NCBI RefSeq assembly: GCF_009498295.1
Contig: NZ_CP040813.1
Coordinates: forward strand, 2,797,001 to 2,861,000
Source of the DNA: Oceanihabitans sp. IOP_32
GTDB lineage: Bacteria; Bacteroidota; Bacteroidia; Flavobacteriales; Flavobacteriaceae
Direction of reading: 5' to 3'
DNA: 64,000 nucleotides
The position numbers and the translations under genes are program-made. The notes under the pieces are model-generated. The model was not told where the DNA came from. It did no database searches and saw only the letters and a list, made by a program, of their open reading frames with translations. Positions 1 through 8,841 of the stretch are shown in pieces; within the stretch, counting starts at the first letter, position 1; the number at the start of each line of letters is the position of its first letter.

Positions 1-1
1 T

Positions 2-757
2 CAATTTGGTAATAATGCCTATGGCAAGCCAGCAACCGCTCTAAATATTTTGAGAGAAACTGTAATGGGACCCGAGTTGTTCGATTATGCCTTTAAAGTT
101 TATGCCCAGCGTTGGATGTTTAAACACCCTACACCTGAAGATTTTTTTAGAACCATGGAAGATGCGTCGGCATTCGATTTAGACTGGTTTTGGAGAGGCT
201 GGTTTTACACTACAGATTGGGTAGATATTGGGATTAAGGATGTTAAAAAATACTATGTATCGTCTAGCCCTAATCAATACATAAAAGATTATGTAAAAGA
301 ACAAGGAGAGTCTTTGAGTGATTTACCACCATTAGTTTATATGGTTGAAGAAGGAAGTGATGCGTTTAATAAAACCCAAATGAAAAATGGAACTCCAAAA
401 GAAAATTCAATACCACTTAAAACGTATCTCATGGATAATTTCTCGCCAGAGGAACGAAAAAACATGAAAAATCCTAAGTTTTTCTATAATATTACTTTCG
501 AAAAACCAGGCGGTTTGGTTATGCCTATACTCGTAGAGTATACCTATGCCGATGGTACAACTAAAACCGAAAAATATCCAGCGCAAATTTGGAGACTAAA
601 CGACAATGAAGTCAATAAAACGATTGCTTCAGATAAAGAGCTTGTTGGTATTAAAATCGACCCTAATTTACAAACAGCCGATGTCGATGTATCCAATAAT
701 TCTTGGCCAAGAGTTGTAGAAAAAAGTCAATTCGATAAATTTAAAGAAAGAAAATAA
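2..757 (+). CDS. M1 family metallopeptidase, C-terminal part (gene cut by window edge)
   Basis: The reading frame is open from the first bases of the window, so only the 3-prime end of a longer gene is present; an internal TTG near position 50 is not a real start. The visible 250 or so residues include a helical segment typical of the region after the zinc site in M1 gluzincin aminopeptidases ([16 protein letters not shown], then [18 protein letters not shown]), followed by a beta-rich tail with a beta-sandwich look. The HExxH zinc motif must lie upstream, outside the window. In Bacteroidota such proteins are usually exported and trim peptides in the periplasm. A strong hairpin terminator follows within 10 bases. 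The family assignment rests on overall resemblance and not on catalytic residues. Confidence 0.75.
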   Translation, partial: QFGNNAYGKPATALNILRETVMGPELFDYAFKVYAQRWMFKHPTPEDFFRTMEDASAFDLDWFWRGWFYTTDWVDIGIKDVKKYYVSSSPNQYIKDYVKEQGESLSDLPPLVYMVEEGSDAFNKTQMKNGTPKENSIPLKTYLMDNFSPEERKNMKNPKFFYNITFEKPGGLVMPILVEYTYADGTTKTEKYPAQIWRLNDNEVNKTIASDKELVGIKIDPNLQTADVDVSNNSWPRVVEKSQFDKFKERK

Positions 758-765
758 AATCACTA

Positions 766-797
766 AAGCCAACTTTTTAATAGTTGGCTTTTTTTTT
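766..797 (+). terminator. Rho-independent terminator after the M1 peptidase gene
   Basis: An 8-bp perfect stem, AAGCCAAC (766-773) with GTTGGCTT (783-790), is followed by a run of T. It separates the peptidase gene from tatA. Confidence 0.85.
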
Positions 798-814
798 CTA
801 ACCAAAACACTTCC

Positions 815-822
815 TATATTTG
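815..822 (+). promoter_or_regulatory. Bacteroidota -7 promoter box TATATTTG in front of tatA
   Basis: The octamer matches the TAnnTTTG consensus exactly and ends four bases before the GTG taken as the tatA start. Transcription would begin at about the start codon, so the message would be leaderless or translation would start at the in-frame TTG at 848. No clear -33 TTG lies at the usual distance. Confidence 0.5.
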
Positions 823-826
823 TAAA

Positions 827-1114
827 GTGATATTTCAATCTACATATTTGTTTATAAGCGGTGCCGAAATAGCATTTATACTATTTATTGCTATAATGGT
901 TTTTGGTGCCGATAAATTACCTGAGATTGCTCGAGGTTTGGGTAAAGGTATGCGCACTCTTAAAGATGCAACCAATGATATTAAGCAAGAAATCACAAAA
1001 ACAGCCGAAAAAAACGGCATCGATTCTAGCATAACTTCCGATGTTAAAAAAGAAATCGATAAAGTAAAAGACGATTTAGAAGACTTTACAGGCTCCGTGA
1101 AACGTAAATTTTAA
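827..1114 (+). CDS. tatA: Sec-independent protein translocase subunit TatA/TatE family
   Basis: This is a 95-residue membrane protein with the standard TatA layout: a short N-terminus, one transmembrane helix (about residues 8-26), the FGADKLPEIARGLGKGM hinge and amphipathic helix, then a charged Lys/Glu-rich cytoplasmic tail. TatA forms the pore-like assembly that lets folded twin-arginine substrates cross the inner membrane together with TatC. No tatC is nearby, which is common in Bacteroidota, where tatA often stands alone. The start is uncertain: GTG at 827 gives the usual length, while TTG at 848 would leave more room for a leader behind the -7 box at 815. The gene is flanked by a terminator upstream and a sensor kinase gene downstream. 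Confidence 0.9.
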   Translation: MIFQSTYLFISGAEIAFILFIAIMVFGADKLPEIARGLGKGMRTLKDATNDIKQEITKTAEKNGIDSSITSDVKKEIDKVKDDLEDFTGSVKRKF

Positions 1115-1247
1115 GATTTCTGGGTATTATTTTTTTTATTTGTGAGAAATTTAGGCTTAAAAAATTATAATTCAAGTTAATAATAACATATCTTTAGCTG
1201 AATAAAATATAATTTGATAGAACCCCAAATCTAAGCCTGTCAAACAC

Positions 1248-3509
1248 ATGAGAAAAATCCTGCTTTTAAGTTTTCTTTTTGTTAACATATTTTCCTTTGC
1301 TCAGAACGACCGAGAGGTTATAAAAAAAATTGATGATTTAAATGCATCTGCTTTAATTCTCTACAACGACAAGCAGATAGTTGAGGCCTTTAAAGTGTTT
1401 AATAAAGCTAAAGCACTAGCAGATTCTATTGAAGACGATTATGGTGCGGCCACTGCAAATTTTAGTTTAGGTAATATTTATTATTTAATGCAAAATTATG
1501 AGTCTGCGAAAGTTCACTATGATTTAACCCTAGACGCTTTAAAAGGAATAAATGATTATTATTTAATTTCTGCTGCATATTTAAACCTAGCGAAGATTTT
1601 TAAAGAACAGAACAATTATGATGTAAGTGTTCGATATTTAAAAAAAGCACTTCAAAATTCTATTGTCGGTAGTGGTATGAGTGTTATCGATAAACAAAAC
1701 GTTCAAAATATCTATTTTGAGTCTGGAATTAATCTTTGCGAATTATACATTGAAAACAACAAGCTAGATGAAGCTTTAATTAAGCTTTTAGAGTATGGTA
1801 ATTACTTAAAAGTTAACGCTATAAAACCAAAATTAGAGAGTTATTATAACTTTGTTTACGGTATGTATTTTACAAAGAAAGCGTTTTATAATACCGCACG
1901 AGAAAAATTTGGTGAAGCCATTCTTTTATTAGAGCAAAATAATAAAGAAACGGATTTAGATTTAATGAGCAATATCTATATGCAATTATCCATTTCCTTC
2001 GCGAAATCGGGTAAAAACGAAGCAGCGTATACAGCTTTACTCGAACACATTAATTATCAAAATAAATTTTACAAAGAAGATAAAGATGCACGCGATTTAA
2101 TTATTAAATCACAATTTTTAATAGAAGATTATAAAAATGAAGCGGAAACGGCAAATTATCAGAGACTCCAGCAATTAGAAATTGCGAATAAATTCAAGAA
2201 AATTAATATTGTAATTTTTATATCCTTATTGCTATTGGTGATTTCACTTTTGGTTATTTATAAAGGAGCCTATTCTAAAATAAAATTAAGTGATACTTTA
2301 AAGCAAAAGAATTTAGAATTGGAAATTGCAAAAGACAACGCCTTAAAAGCCTCAGAACTTAAAACTAAATTCATCTCTAACGTGTCTCATGAATTGAGAA
2401 CACCGCTATACGGTGTAGTTGGTATAAGCACATTGTTGTTAAACGAGAAAAAAGACCTTAGTGAGCGCGATACAAAATACTTGGAATCACTTAAATATTC
2501 TGGCGACTATCTTTTAAATTTAGTTAACGACATCTTACAAATGAATAAAATAGAAGCTCAAAAAATAGAGTTAAAAAATGTCTCGGTTAATTTAAAAGCT
2601 TTGGCGCAGAGCATAACCGATTCTTTTGGTTATAAACTTCAAGAATCTGGCAATCAGATTAAAATTGCTATTGATGAAGGTGTTCCAGAATTCGTTAAAG
2701 TTGATAAAGTAAGAATCTCTCAGGTTCTAATTAATTTAATTGCAAATAGCATAAAGTTTACCCAGAGTGGTGTAATTAATTTAAGGATAAAATTATTAAA
2801 GTTGGGAGATAAAAAGGTGACCTTACGTTTTGAAGTTGAAGATGATGGCATAGGCGTTCCTAAAGATAAATTTAAAACTATTTTCAATAATTTTTCGCAA
2901 TTGGGTAATGAAACAAATACGAGCTATCAAGGCACAGGACTAGGGCTTTCTATTACCAAAAGTATTGTGCAGTTATTGGGAAGCAAAATTGAGCTTGAAA
3001 GTGAAGTAGGACAGGGGGCTAAGTTTAGTTTTAATGTAGAATTGGAAATAGATAAAAAAAAGAAATCAATTTTAGATGCCAATAGGTTTAAAAAGATAGA
3101 TGGCGATACCGACAGTAAGTTTAATATTTTGATTGCTGAAGATAATAAGATTAACCAGATTGTGACTAAAAATTTGTTAATTGGTCAAAATTACAGTTGT
3201 GAAGTTGTGAATAATGGTGCTGAAGCCGTCGAAAAGGTGAAATTAAATAATTATGATCTAATTTTAATGGATATAAATATGCCTAAAATGAATGGTTACG
3301 ATGCCACGGCTGCAATTAGAGAATTTGATAAAGAAATACCCATTATTGCATTAACCGCGGCAGATGTAGAAGAGGTAATGCATAATTTTAAAACCATTGG
3401 GTTTAACGATATTATCACAAAACCTTTTGATAATTACGAGTTTTTTCAAACCATTGCTTTTCATATTGAAATAACAAATTATCGAAGAGGAAAAGCCGGT
3501 TTTTTATAA
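1248..3509 (+). CDS. Hybrid sensor histidine kinase with TPR sensor region and receiver domain
   Basis: The order of parts is: a signal peptide (residues 1-18, ending FSFAQ), a helical periplasmic region of TPR-like repeats (about 25-290), one transmembrane helix (about 319-341), a HisKA dimerisation domain with the phospho-acceptor His381 in SHELRTP, a HATPase domain (N box near Asn500, then DDGIGVP and GTGLGLS), and a C-terminal receiver with the acidic pair after LIAED, Asp675 in LMDINMPKMNG and Lys in TKPF. Phosphate can therefore pass from His381 to Asp675 inside one protein. There is no DNA-binding or Hpt domain and no neighbouring response regulator, so the output partner is elsewhere. 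The signal sensed is unknown. The gene appears to stand alone; the next gene is convergent. Confidence 0.93.
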   Translation: MRKILLLSFLFVNIFSFAQNDREVIKKIDDLNASALILYNDKQIVEAFKVFNKAKALADSIEDDYGAATANFSLGNIYYLMQNYESAKVHYDLTLDALKGINDYYLISAAYLNLAKIFKEQNNYDVSVRYLKKALQNSIVGSGMSVIDKQNVQNIYFESGINLCELYIENNKLDEALIKLLEYGNYLKVNAIKPKLESYYNFVYGMYFTKKAFYNTAREKFGEAILLLEQNNKETDLDLMSNIYMQLSISFAKSGKNEAAYTALLEHINYQNKFYKEDKDARDLIIKSQFLIEDYKNEAETANYQRLQQLEIANKFKKINIVIFISLLLLVISLLVIYKGAYSKIKLSDTLKQKNLELEIAKDNALKASELKTKFISNVSHELRTPLYGVVGISTLLLNEKKDLSERDTKYLESLKYSGDYLLNLVNDILQMNKIEAQKIELKNVSVNLKALAQSITDSFGYKLQESGNQIKIAIDEGVPEFVKVDKVRISQVLINLIANSIKFTQSGVINLRIKLLKLGDKKVTLRFEVEDDGIGVPKDKFKTIFNNFSQLGNETNTSYQGTGLGLSITKSIVQLLGSKIELESEVGQGAKFSFNVELEIDKKKKSILDANRFKKIDGDTDSKFNILIAEDNKINQIVTKNLLIGQNYSCEVVNNGAEAVEKVKLNNYDLILMDINMPKMNGYDATAAIREFDKEIPIIALTAADVEEVMHNFKTIGFNDIITKPFDNYEFFQTIAFHIEITNYRRGKAGFL

Positions 3510-3536
3510 TGTCGGTCTGTTTTGTCCTGTATTTGC

Positions 3537-4181
3537 TTAGAGTTTTCTGCTTATGGTGAGACCATCTCTAATAGGTAGTAAAACAGTTTCTATTCTTTTA
3601 TCATTTTTAAGTAAAACATTGTATTCAATTAAAGCTGGAGTACAAGCGTCATTTTTTTTGAAAGAAGTTTCTAAAATTTTACCACTCCACAATACGTTAT
3701 CAGATAAAATGACACCTCCAGTATTAAGTTTATCAATTACGGCATGGAAGTAGTTGGAATAATTCTCTTTATCGGCGTCTATAAAAACTAAATCGAACAT
3801 TTTGTCCAATGTCGGTATAATATCTAAAGCATTGCCCAAATGCTGAAAAATTTGATGGCCGTAGTTAGATTTGTCAAAATATTTACGCTGAAAATCAACT
3901 AATTCTTCATTTTTATCAATGGTGTGTAATTCGCCGTTAGGCTGTATGCCTTCAGCTAAACACAATGCAGAATACCCTGTATAAGTACCAATTTCTAATA
4001 TGTTTTTAGGGTTCACCAATTTAGAAATCATACTTAATAAGCGACCCTGGTAATGACCACTTAGCATTCGAGGTACTAATATTTTTTGATTGGTTTCTCT
4101 GTTGAGTTGCTGTAACAATTCGGGTTCGTTTTCTGAATGGTTTACAACATATTTGTCTATATCTTCTGGTATAAAATGCAT
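3537..4181 (-). CDS. O-methyltransferase, caffeoyl-CoA/catechol type (Methyltransf_3 family)
   Basis: This 214-residue SAM-dependent enzyme has motif I ILEIGTYTGYSALCLA (about 62-77), the acidic ribose-binding residue in HTIDKN, and LVFIDADKENY and LSDNVLWSG, which in this family carry the divalent-metal and substrate-base residues. Such enzymes methylate one hydroxyl of catechol-like substrates using Mg. The gene lies 79 bases downstream of the ACMS decarboxylase gene on the same strand, so it may be the last gene of the kynurenine operon. A substrate such as a hydroxylated kynurenine or anthranilate derivative is inference only; a general small-molecule role is equally possible. Confidence 0.85.
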   Translation of the reverse strand: MHFIPEDIDKYVVNHSENEPELLQQLNRETNQKILVPRMLSGHYQGRLLSMISKLVNPKNILEIGTYTGYSALCLAEGIQPNGELHTIDKNEELVDFQRKYFDKSNYGHQIFQHLGNALDIIPTLDKMFDLVFIDADKENYSNYFHAVIDKLNTGGVILSDNVLWSGKILETSFKKNDACTPALIEYNVLLKNDKRIETVLLPIRDGLTISRKL

Positions 4182-4260
4182 ATTTCTGTGTATTAAAATA
4201 AAGTAAGTACAGTTGTTTTTGGTTTTAGTCTACTCCCAATACGTTCTTTCGAGTTAAGTT

Positions 4261-5343
4261 TTAATTTAAAATTAGATTAACTAATTTTTCCTTGGCTATA
4301 TCATCATCACCAAAGAGCCAACGCAAAACATTCGCTTCCCAAATGTCGTCATACTGTTCTTGGTTAATAATGTTTTTTTCTATGGCCAAATCTAATAATT
4401 TTCCTGGATAAGACGATTGGGCATCGCTTTCCATTTCTCCTAAAGGATAAGGGTCGTCTAATCCCATAATAACCTGATTTGAACCTTGTCGATCTATCAT
4501 TAATTTTAAAGAATCGGTATCGTGTACTAAGGTATCAAAATAAATATTTGGATGTCCAACGGCTTTTCTTGGATGGTGTTTACCTTCAAATAAATCTGGT
4601 CTGCCATCAAAGCCCTGGATACGTCTGCCTAAATTCATTTGTGCCAGTTGCCCACCATGCGCAAAACAGGTTCTAATATTTGGGTAACGTTCTTGCATGC
4701 CGTTTAAAGTGTAAAAATGATAAGCATCACCACATTGTGCTAGCATCCAAATAAGATGAAAGCGCCACGCCGTGTTTTCTAAATTAATCATTTTATCACC
4801 ATCGTAGGGGTGAATTTCTATGGCTAATTTGTATTTGTTTGCCAGTTCAAAAATGGCATCATTTTCTTTGTCGAAAACCGAACGCCATTGTCCGATGGAA
4901 TCCATAAAATGCGTTGGTAAACACAACACTTTCATATCTAATTGTTCAACACAGCGTTCTATCTCCCATAGTGCGCCATGAATAAAACCTGGGTGTACTA
5001 CAAAACCGCAGGTAAATTTAGCGGGATTGTCATGTTGCACTTTGGCGTTAAAATCATTTTGAAATCGCAAGGCTTTTTTCATATCTTCTAAACGTAATCC
5101 GTTGCCATAAAGCTGAGATAGATTTAAAACCACGGCATGGTCGAGCTTGTTTCTTTCCATCCATGCGATCTTTTCGTCTAGAAAAAAACTAGAGTGTGTC
5201 ACAGGTCGTTTCCATCCTTTTTGCCACATGTGTTTACGCTCATCGTCTACCCAAAATATGTCTTTCTCCTTCATAAATTGTGGAATTTGTTCTGGGTAAG
5301 GTAGTAAATGGGAATGACCGTTTATACGAAGTTTGCGTTTCAT
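4261..5343 (-). CDS. 2-amino-3-carboxymuconate-6-semialdehyde decarboxylase (ACMSD-type amidohydrolase)
   Basis: This is a metal-dependent amidohydrolase-fold decarboxylase that removes CO2 from ACMS to give 2-aminomuconate semialdehyde and so diverts the pathway from spontaneous quinolinate formation. The 360-residue protein has all expected zinc ligands and catalytic residues: His10 and His12 in GHSHLLP, His178 in EIHPYDG, His229 in CFAHGG and Asp296 in MGLDDPYP. These fall within one or two residues of the known Pseudomonas ACMSD positions (9, 11, 177, 228, 294). Its ATG shares a base with the stop codon of the dioxygenase gene upstream, so the two are translationally coupled, which fits enzymes that hand over an unstable intermediate. 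Confidence 0.92.
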   Translation of the reverse strand: MKRKLRINGHSHLLPYPEQIPQFMKEKDIFWVDDERKHMWQKGWKRPVTHSSFFLDEKIAWMERNKLDHAVVLNLSQLYGNGLRLEDMKKALRFQNDFNAKVQHDNPAKFTCGFVVHPGFIHGALWEIERCVEQLDMKVLCLPTHFMDSIGQWRSVFDKENDAIFELANKYKLAIEIHPYDGDKMINLENTAWRFHLIWMLAQCGDAYHFYTLNGMQERYPNIRTCFAHGGQLAQMNLGRRIQGFDGRPDLFEGKHHPRKAVGHPNIYFDTLVHDTDSLKLMIDRQGSNQVIMGLDDPYPLGEMESDAQSSYPGKLLDLAIEKNIINQEQYDDIWEANVLRWLFGDDDIAKEKLVNLILN

Positions 5344-5879
5344 TAATGTTCTAATTTAACTTGTTTTGGGGGTTGCATTACGGCACTGCAATTTGGGCAT
5401 GTACGTTTGTTTTGGTCACTGTAATAATTGTCGAAAATTTTTGGCATATCGGTTTCAATATTGTGTAGCGTAAAATCTTCTTCATACAATTTGGTTGAGC
5501 AATTTTCACAAAACCAAAGCAAAGCGTCTTTTACATCTTTTTCTCTAGGATATTCAATAACTAAACCTACAGTATTTGCACCACGTTGTGGTGAATGTGG
5601 TACTTTTGGAGGTAGAAGAAAAATATCACCTTCTTTAATATGAATATCTTTTGGTGTCCCATTATCAATAATTTTTAAAACCATATCGCCTTCTAATTGA
5701 TAGAAAAACTCTGGTGTTTCGTTATAATGATAATCTTTTCTGTTATTGGGGCCACCAACTACCATAACAATAAAATCGCCATCTTTCCAAACCACTTTAT
5801 TACCCACAGGTGGTTTTAGTAAATGTCTGTTTTCTTCAATCCAAGCTTTGAAATTTATTGGCGGATATACTTTACTCAT
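5343..5879 (-). CDS. nbaC: 3-hydroxyanthranilate 3,4-dioxygenase
   Basis: This 178-residue cupin dioxygenase opens the ring of 3-hydroxyanthranilate with O2 to give 2-amino-3-carboxymuconate semialdehyde. The catalytic iron ligands are visible as His51, Glu57 and His95, with Arg47 in the substrate site. The C-terminal part keeps the rubredoxin-like second iron site of the bacterial enzymes, Cys124/Cys127 (CENC) and Cys161/Cys164 (CPNC), which the animal enzymes lack. The stop codon overlaps the start of the decarboxylase gene by one base. The gene sits 135 bases downstream of the SDR gene in the kynurenine cluster. Both the family and the reaction are clear. Confidence 0.95.
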   Translation of the reverse strand: MSKVYPPINFKAWIEENRHLLKPPVGNKVVWKDGDFIVMVVGGPNNRKDYHYNETPEFFYQLEGDMVLKIIDNGTPKDIHIKEGDIFLLPPKVPHSPQRGANTVGLVIEYPREKDVKDALLWFCENCSTKLYEEDFTLHNIETDMPKIFDNYYSDQNKRTCPNCSAVMQPPKQVKLEH

Positions 5880-6014
5880 AAATAAACCCTACTTAAACTA
5901 CCAAAAGGGCAGAAACTTAAACGGGTATTTAAGTTTTATTAATCTATTGTCTCTGACTTAAAGATAAGATATTCTGAGTAATTTTTATGGTGTTTTATGA
6001 AGCTTAAGATATTT

Positions 6015-6797
6015 TTAAAGACTTTTAGTGCGACCACCATCAACAGGAAGGTTAATTCCGTTAACATAACCAGCTGTTTCACTAGCTAAAAAAGTTATAA
6101 CGTTTGCGGTTTCTTCAGGTTTGGCGAAACGTTTAGCAGGGGTGTAGTTTTTCATTATTTCTGTCATTTCCTCGATACTTCTTTCTTCTTGCGCCGCTTT
6201 AATTTTTATAATGTCATTTAAACGCTCGGTTTCTGTAAAGCCGGGTAATACATTGTTTACAGTAATGCCAAAAGCAGCAACTTCGCTAGCTAAAGTCTTA
6301 CTCCAATTGCCAACCGCTCCTCTTATGGTATTACTCACGCCTAAACCAGGAATGGGCTCTTTTACCGAAGTAGAGATGATATTAATAATTCTACCAAAAC
6401 CCACTTCTTTCATAAACGGAATAGTGGCTTGTGCTAAAACGTGATTGCATTTTAAATGCTGGGTAAAGGCATTGACAAATTCTTCGAGCGCGGCTGTTAA
6501 AATGGCACCACTTCTTGGCCCCCCAGTATTGTTAACGAGGATATGAAATCCGTGATTTTTTTCAATAAATTTTATAACTTTTTCTTGTAAATCTCGTGGG
6601 TTAGAGAAATCGGCAACAATATAACTGTGGTTTCCCTGTTGAGGTAACTCTGCTAAAACCGTTTTTAGTTTCTCTCTGTTTCTTGCTACTAAGGTGACAT
6701 TTGCACCTTGGGTGGCTAAGGCCATTGCGGTGGCCTTTCCAATGCCTTGTGTGCTACCGCAAACTAAGGCGTTTTTATTGTTTAAATTAAGGTTCAT
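6015..6797 (-). CDS. Short-chain dehydrogenase/reductase of the kynurenine cluster, with atypical active site
   Basis: This is a Rossmann-fold SDR of 260 residues. The cofactor motif is present (CGSTQGIGKA, residues 13-22), and VNNTGG replaces the usual NNAG. The catalytic region reads IINIISTSVKEP, but where classical SDRs have YxxxK this protein has Ser155 and Arg159 (SNTIR) in an ungapped alignment, so the Tyr/Lys pair is missing. The C-terminal PVDGG motif is normal. I use the ATG at 6797; a TTG 18 bases upstream would add six residues. The gene lies between the aldehyde dehydrogenase and dioxygenase genes on the same strand, so a role in kynurenine or 3-hydroxyanthranilate breakdown is likely, but no step of the textbook route needs an SDR. 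Substrate and activity are unknown. Confidence 0.85.
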   Translation of the reverse strand: MNLNLNNKNALVCGSTQGIGKATAMALATQGANVTLVARNREKLKTVLAELPQQGNHSYIVADFSNPRDLQEKVIKFIEKNHGFHILVNNTGGPRSGAILTAALEEFVNAFTQHLKCNHVLAQATIPFMKEVGFGRIINIISTSVKEPIPGLGVSNTIRGAVGNWSKTLASEVAAFGITVNNVLPGFTETERLNDIIKIKAAQEERSIEEMTEIMKNYTPAKRFAKPEETANVITFLASETAGYVNGINLPVDGGRTKSL

Positions 6798-6878
6798 ATT
6801 TTTTATGTCCCACAACGGTAGGAATCGTTTTAATTAATAATTGAGTTTCAATTTATAACATTCTCCGCTTTACGGAAA

Positions 6879-8318
6879 CTAGTATTTTATGCATATATTT
6901 TTAGCTTCAGTAAAAAAACGTAAAGCTTCAAATCCGCCTTCACGACCAAGTCCTGAGGCTTTAGTACCGCCAAAAGGCGTTCGTAAATCCCGAAGCATCC
7001 AAGTGTTTACCCAAACTAGTCCCACTTGTAGTTGGTTGCTTATTCGAATGCTGCGTTTTAAGTTGTTAGTCCACAATGTTGCCGATAAGCCGTACTTTGT
7101 CGTATTAGCCATTTGTAAAACCTCATCTTCTGTATTAAATGGCATAATACTAACAACAGGTCCAAATACTTCTTCTTGATTTATGGTGCATGTATTGGTT
7201 TTAACCTCAATAATGGTGGGTTCAAAGTAATATCCGTTTTCAAAATTCTCGACTGTAAATTCATTTCCGCCACATAAAACAACACCGTTTTCTTCTTTCG
7301 CAATGGTAATATAGTTTTTTATTTTTTCGAGCTGTGATTTAGAAACTAGGGCTCCAATTTGGGTGTCGCTTTTCGAGGGATGCCCTATTTTGAGCTGTTT
7401 GGTTTTTTCAACAAAATCTTTCTTAAATTTCTCATAAATTGAAGACTCAATAAAAATACGACTTCCACATAAACATATTTGGCCTTGATTTGCAAATGAG
7501 GAACGAATGGTAGTCTCTAACATATCGTTATAATCACAATCATCAAAGATGATATTAGGATTTTTACCGCCAAGTTCTAAGGATAACTTCTTAAACATGG
7601 GAGCCGCAATTTTTGCAATATGAGCCCCTGTTGTTGTGCCGCCCGTAAAACTAATGGCTTCAATATCTGGATGCTCAATAATGGCTTGTCCTGTTGTTTT
7701 TCCTAGACCGTGAACAATGTTTAGTACACCTTTTGGTAAGCCGGCCTCCTTACAAATTTCGCCTAATAAATAGGCTGTCATTGGAGTAATTTCGCTAGGT
7801 TTGGCCACTACACAATTTCCAGCAGCAATGGCTGGTGCGATTTTCCAAGTAAAAAGATAGAGTGGGAGATTCCAAGGAGAAATACAGCCCACAACCCCAA
7901 TAGGTTGTCGTAATGTATAGTTTATGGCTTGATGCCCAACGCTCTCGTGACTTTCACTAGAGTATTGCGTAATAGCATTTGCAAAAAATCTAAAATTGCT
8001 GGCCGCTCTTGGTATATCGACCGTTTGAGCTAAGTTAATAGGTTTGCCATTGTCTATGCTTTCGGCTTCTGCAAAGCGTTGTAAATGAGTTTCTAATAAC
8101 TCTGAGATTTTAATTAATATTCTACTGCGTTCCTCCAGTGTGGTTTGGGACCATGTTGGAAAAGCAGACTTTGCAGCGATGTATGCATTATCTACGTCTG
8201 CTTTTGTAGAATTTGGTAATTTTCCATAAACTTCTCCGTTTGCAGGATTGTAGTTGTCTAGCCACTTATTAGATACAGAGGGTAAAAACTGACCGTTTAT
8301 GAAGTTTTGGATTTCCAT
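6879..8318 (-). CDS. 2-aminomuconate-6-semialdehyde dehydrogenase (aldehyde dehydrogenase superfamily)
   Basis: This 479-residue NAD-dependent aldehyde dehydrogenase oxidises 2-aminomuconate semialdehyde to 2-aminomuconate. Visible features are Asn150 in SPWNLP, the nucleotide loop SFTGGTTTG, the general base Glu248 in LELGGKNPN and the nucleophile Cys282 in FANQGQICLCGSR. The closest family is 2-hydroxymuconic/2-aminomuconic semialdehyde dehydrogenase. The specific substrate is inferred from its position between the deaminase gene (28 bases upstream) and the ring-cleavage genes. A related hydroxymuconic semialdehyde activity cannot be excluded. No key residue is missing and the length is standard. 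Confidence 0.92.
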   Translation of the reverse strand: MEIQNFINGQFLPSVSNKWLDNYNPANGEVYGKLPNSTKADVDNAYIAAKSAFPTWSQTTLEERSRILIKISELLETHLQRFAEAESIDNGKPINLAQTVDIPRAASNFRFFANAITQYSSESHESVGHQAINYTLRQPIGVVGCISPWNLPLYLFTWKIAPAIAAGNCVVAKPSEITPMTAYLLGEICKEAGLPKGVLNIVHGLGKTTGQAIIEHPDIEAISFTGGTTTGAHIAKIAAPMFKKLSLELGGKNPNIIFDDCDYNDMLETTIRSSFANQGQICLCGSRIFIESSIYEKFKKDFVEKTKQLKIGHPSKSDTQIGALVSKSQLEKIKNYITIAKEENGVVLCGGNEFTVENFENGYYFEPTIIEVKTNTCTINQEEVFGPVVSIMPFNTEDEVLQMANTTKYGLSATLWTNNLKRSIRISNQLQVGLVWVNTWMLRDLRTPFGGTKASGLGREGGFEALRFFTEAKNICIKY

Positions 8319-8346
8319 GGGATCGATTTTGTTTTTACAAGTTATA

Positions 8347-8784
8347 TCATGATTTTGGCTTATAAGCCATTACTTTAATCTCCACAACCAAATCTGGATG
8401 TGGTAATTGGTGCACTGCAACCGTGGTTCTTGCAGGGCCAGTTTCGGCGTTAAAAAATTCAGCGTAAGCTTTGTTGTATCCCGCAAAATCGTTCATGTTT
8501 ACCAAAAAACTGGTAACATCGACAATATCTTTTAAGGTAGCGCCTTCTTGAGCTAGATTTTTTTCAATGTTGAGTATAACTTCACGAGTTTGTACTTCAA
8601 TATTTAAACGTTTGGTACCCATGTTGTCAATAATCTCTACACCAGCAATGGTATTATCTGCACGACGAGCACTAGTGCCCGATACAAATATAAAATCGCC
8701 CACGCGCTTGGTGTGTGGGTAAGCTCCTCTTGGGGTTACTTTAGTGCTTGTTGAAACTGGAATCTCATTTTTTTTTCTATTCAT
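8347..8784 (-). CDS. RidA/YjgF-family protein, probable 2-aminomuconate deaminase
   Basis: This 145-residue RidA-fold protein starts at the ATG at 8784; a TTG 54 bases upstream would add a Lys-rich stretch that is probably untranslated. It carries the family signatures: GTSARR near the middle, the Arg that binds carboxylates in [13 protein letters not shown], and VEIKVMAY at the C-terminus. RidA proteins hydrolyse imines and enamines. In 2-nitrobenzoate and 2-aminophenol degraders a member of this family (NbaF/AmnD) deaminates 2-aminomuconate to 4-oxalocrotonate. Its place between kmo and the semialdehyde dehydrogenase gene makes that role likely here, though the sequence alone fits a generic imine deaminase too. 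Confidence 0.85.
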   Translation of the reverse strand: MNRKKNEIPVSTSTKVTPRGAYPHTKRVGDFIFVSGTSARRADNTIAGVEIIDNMGTKRLNIEVQTREVILNIEKNLAQEGATLKDIVDVTSFLVNMNDFAGYNKAYAEFFNAETGPARTTVAVHQLPHPDLVVEIKVMAYKPKS

Positions 8785-8841
8785 TTTTAATGATTTTTTT
8801 AATGATTTTTTGCCTTGATACAAAACGAACCAAATCAACTT

